Assembly: GCF_000340965.1 (NCBI RefSeq)
Contig: NZ_ANAY01000009.1
Span: 1-64,000, forward strand
DNA from: Nocardiopsis kunsanensis DSM 44524
Lineage (GTDB): Bacteria; Actinomycetota; Actinomycetes; Streptosporangiales; Streptosporangiaceae
Direction of reading: 5' to 3'
Length of the DNA stretch: 64,000 bases
The position numbers were made by a program, and so were the translations under genes. Numbering within the stretch: position 1 is the first letter of the stretch; each line of letters opens with the position of its first letter. Shown one piece after another: positions 62,167 through 64,000 of the stretch. The notes under the pieces were generated by a model. That model made no database searches and was not told the origin of the DNA. It saw nothing but the letters and a program-made list of their open reading frames with translations.

Positions 62167-64000
62167 ATGATGAGTAGTCCAGCAGAGCGGTACGCCGCCT
62201 TCCGTCGGCGCCAGGCCGCCACCAGTGCCGCGATCGAGGCCTTCCAGGACCTCTACGGCTTCGATTTCGACCCCTTCCAGATTCGGGCCTGCAAGGCACT
62301 GGAGAACGGGCACGGCGTGCTGGTGGCCGCACCCACGGGTTCGGGCAAGACCGTCGTCGGTGAGTTCGCGGTGCACCAAGCCCTGCAGGAGGGCACCAAG
62401 TGCTTCTACACCACGCCCATCAAGGCGTTGTCCAACCAGAAGTTCAACGACCTGGTCCAGCGCTACGGTGCCGAACAGGTCGGGCTCCTGACCGGGGACA
62501 ACAGCGTCAACGGTGAGGCGCCGGTGGTCGTGATGACCACCGAGGTGCTGCGCAACATGCTCTACGAGGGCTCCTCCACGCTCTCCGGGCTGGCCTACGT
62601 GGTCATGGACGAGGTGCACTACCTCGCCGACCGCTTCCGCGGCGCCGTCTGGGAGGAGGTCATCATCCACCTCCCGGAGTCGGTGCGGATGGTCGCCCTC
62701 TCGGCCACCGTCAGCAACGCCGAGGAGTTCGGCGAATGGCTGCAGCAGGTGCGCGGCGACACCACCGTCATCGTCGACGAGAAACGCCCCGTTCCGCTGT
62801 GGCAGCACGTCATGGTCGGTAACCGCCTGCACGACCTGTTCGTGGACCCCGAACCCGCCGCCGACACCGGGACCGACGAGAACGAGTCGGGGCGCGGACG
62901 CAAGCGCCGCCGCGAACGCCGGCGTCAGCAGGACCAGCCCCGCCAGATCGAGATCGGCGGCCAGGTCCTGCACATCAACCCCCGGCTCGTCCGTATGGCC
63001 GAGGAGGACGCGCGCACCACCCAGCTCGAGCACAAGCGCCGCCACCCGCAGAACCGGGCCCGCGGCCGCATGCGCCCGCGTACACGTTTCGCGCCGCCCT
63101 CGCGCCCCACCGTCGTGGAGGAACTCGACGACGACGGCCTGCTGCCGGCCATCACCTTCGTCTTCAGCCGTGCCGGCTGCGACGACGCAGTGCGCCAGTG
63201 CGTGTCCTCGGGGCTGGTGCTGACCACCCCGGAGGAGGCCGCGCAGATCCGTGAGTACGCGGAGTCCCGCTGCGCCGACATCCCCGCGGCCGACCTGGCC
63301 GTGCTCGGTTTCGACCAGTGGCTGCGCGCCCTGGAGGCCGGTTTCTCCTCCCACCACGCGGGCATGTTGCCGACCTTCAAGGAGATTGTCGAACACCTGT
63401 TCACCCGCGGTCTGATCCGCATGGTCTTCGCGACCGAGACCCTCGCCCTGGGCATCAACATGCCCGCCCGCACCGTCGTCATCGAACGGCTCGACAAGTG
63501 GAACGGCGAGACCCACGCGCCCCTGACCCCCGGGGAGTACACCCAGCTGACCGGGCGCGCAGGACGGCGCGGCATCGACGTGGAGGGCCACGCCGTCGTC
63601 GTGTGGCAGGCCGGTACCGACCCCGAGGCCGTCGCCAGCCTGGCCGGGACCCGCACCTACCCGCTCAACTCCAGCTTCCAGCCCTCCTACAACATGGCGG
63701 TCAACCTCGTGGGCCAGGTCGGACGCGGGCGCAGCCGGACCATGCTGGAGGAGTCCTTCGCCCAGTTCCAGGCCGACCGGGACGTGGTCGGCATCACCCG
63801 GAAGCTGCGCAAGCACGAGGAGGCCCTGGAGGGTTACGCGAAGGCCGCCGAGTGTCACCTGGGCGACTTCATGGAGTACGCCGAGCTGCGCCGGGCCCTG
63901 AAGGACCGCGAGAACGAGCTCTCCCGCAGCCGCTCGGCCCGCCGCCGCGAGGACGCCCTGCGCAGCCTCGAAGTGCTGCGGCGCGGCGACGTCATCCGTG
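62167..64000 (+). CDS. helY: Ski2-like DEAD/DEAH helicase (HelY), 3' end outside the window
   Basis: At least 611 residues are visible from ATG 62167 (or 62170). Q-motif region YGFDFDPFQIRACKALENGH, Walker A APTGSGKTVVGEFAVHQAL, motif II VVMDEVHYLADRF, SATVSNAEEFGEWLQQVRG and the later VFATETLALGINMPARTVVI with QLTGRAGRRGIDVEG show a superfamily 2 Ski2/Mtr4-type RNA helicase. The frame stays open to the right edge, so the C-terminal helical domain is missing here. The gene order tat-dagK-helY is conserved in actinobacteria (Rv2092c-like). Confidence 0.92.
   Translation, partial: MMSSPAERYAAFRRRQAATSAAIEAFQDLYGFDFDPFQIRACKALENGHGVLVAAPTGSGKTVVGEFAVHQALQEGTKCFYTTPIKALSNQKFNDLVQRYGAEQVGLLTGDNSVNGEAPVVVMTTEVLRNMLYEGSSTLSGLAYVVMDEVHYLADRFRGAVWEEVIIHLPESVRMVALSATVSNAEEFGEWLQQVRGDTTVIVDEKRPVPLWQHVMVGNRLHDLFVDPEPAADTGTDENESGRGRKRRRERRRQQDQPRQIEIGGQVLHINPRLVRMAEEDARTTQLEHKRRHPQNRARGRMRPRTRFAPPSRPTVVEELDDDGLLPAITFVFSRAGCDDAVRQCVSSGLVLTTPEEAAQIREYAESRCADIPAADLAVLGFDQWLRALEAGFSSHHAGMLPTFKEIVEHLFTRGLIRMVFATETLALGINMPARTVVIERLDKWNGETHAPLTPGEYTQLTGRAGRRGIDVEGHAVVVWQAGTDPEAVASLAGTRTYPLNSSFQPSYNMAVNLVGQVGRGRSRTMLEESFAQFQADRDVVGITRKLRKHEEALEGYAKAAECHLGDFMEYAELRRALKDRENELSRSRSARRREDALRSLEVLRRGDVIR

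Overview
The window is chromosomal DNA from a high-GC actinomycete, most likely Nocardiopsis or a close relative. The base composition, the frequent GTG/TTG starts, the complete Pup-proteasome locus (arc, dop, pup, prcB, prcA, pafA, fused pafBC), FAD-dependent ThyX, and the garA/bfn/merR/gcvP and recB/trmI/arc gene orders all say actinobacteria. Two secreted S1 proteases whose mature parts resemble the Nocardiopsis alkaline protease (NAPase) point to the genus. No rRNA, tRNA or CRISPR array was seen.

Left part (1-12.5 kb), more accessory: an IS5-like transposase cut by the window edge lies beside a decayed piece of another transposase. Next come a diverged protein with a zinc motif like that of tRNA-guanine transglycosylase, an NhaP-type antiporter, a cupin, a DUF1028 protein, GntR and MerR regulators, and a kdgT-dtnK-pdxA2 operon for four-carbon sugar acids (tetronates) with a clear promoter and palindrome. 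A HelD/HelR-type helicase closes the region.

12.7-34.5 kb, metabolic core: a tryptophan leader peptide with attenuator precedes a fused anthranilate synthase trpEG. Then follow a small membrane protein, thyX, a PRC-barrel/DUF2382 stress-type protein, a flavin amine oxidase, an FMN split-barrel-like protein, a cstA / cory-CC-star / ArsA-like ATPase operon, a CDP-alcohol phosphatidyltransferase with a GDP-mannose pyrophosphorylase-phosphomannomutase-like fusion, garA-like FHA protein, bifunctional nuclease, MerR regulator, a glycine riboswitch with gcvP, and a TPR protein.

34.5-43.4 kb: DUF5999 protein, ThrE-like exporter, orphan NarL-type regulator, RecB-like Fe-S nuclease, site-2 protease, an XRE regulator with a SLOG-like partner, polyphosphate glucokinase and TrmI.

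43.8-64 kb: the Pup-proteasome system. Arc unfolds pupylated proteins for the PrcAB core, PafA attaches Pup, and Dop deamidates Pup and removes it. Unusually, two S1 secreted-protease genes on the opposite strand sit between dop and pup; they share a promoter-operator module and differ strongly in surface charge. Downstream are an FKBP lipoprotein, a formyltransferase-like protein, PafBC (DNA-damage activator), tatA, tatC, a DUF397 protein, a diacylglycerol kinase-like protein and a Ski2-like helicase (helY) that runs off the right edge. Strong GC hairpins close many of the transcription units.
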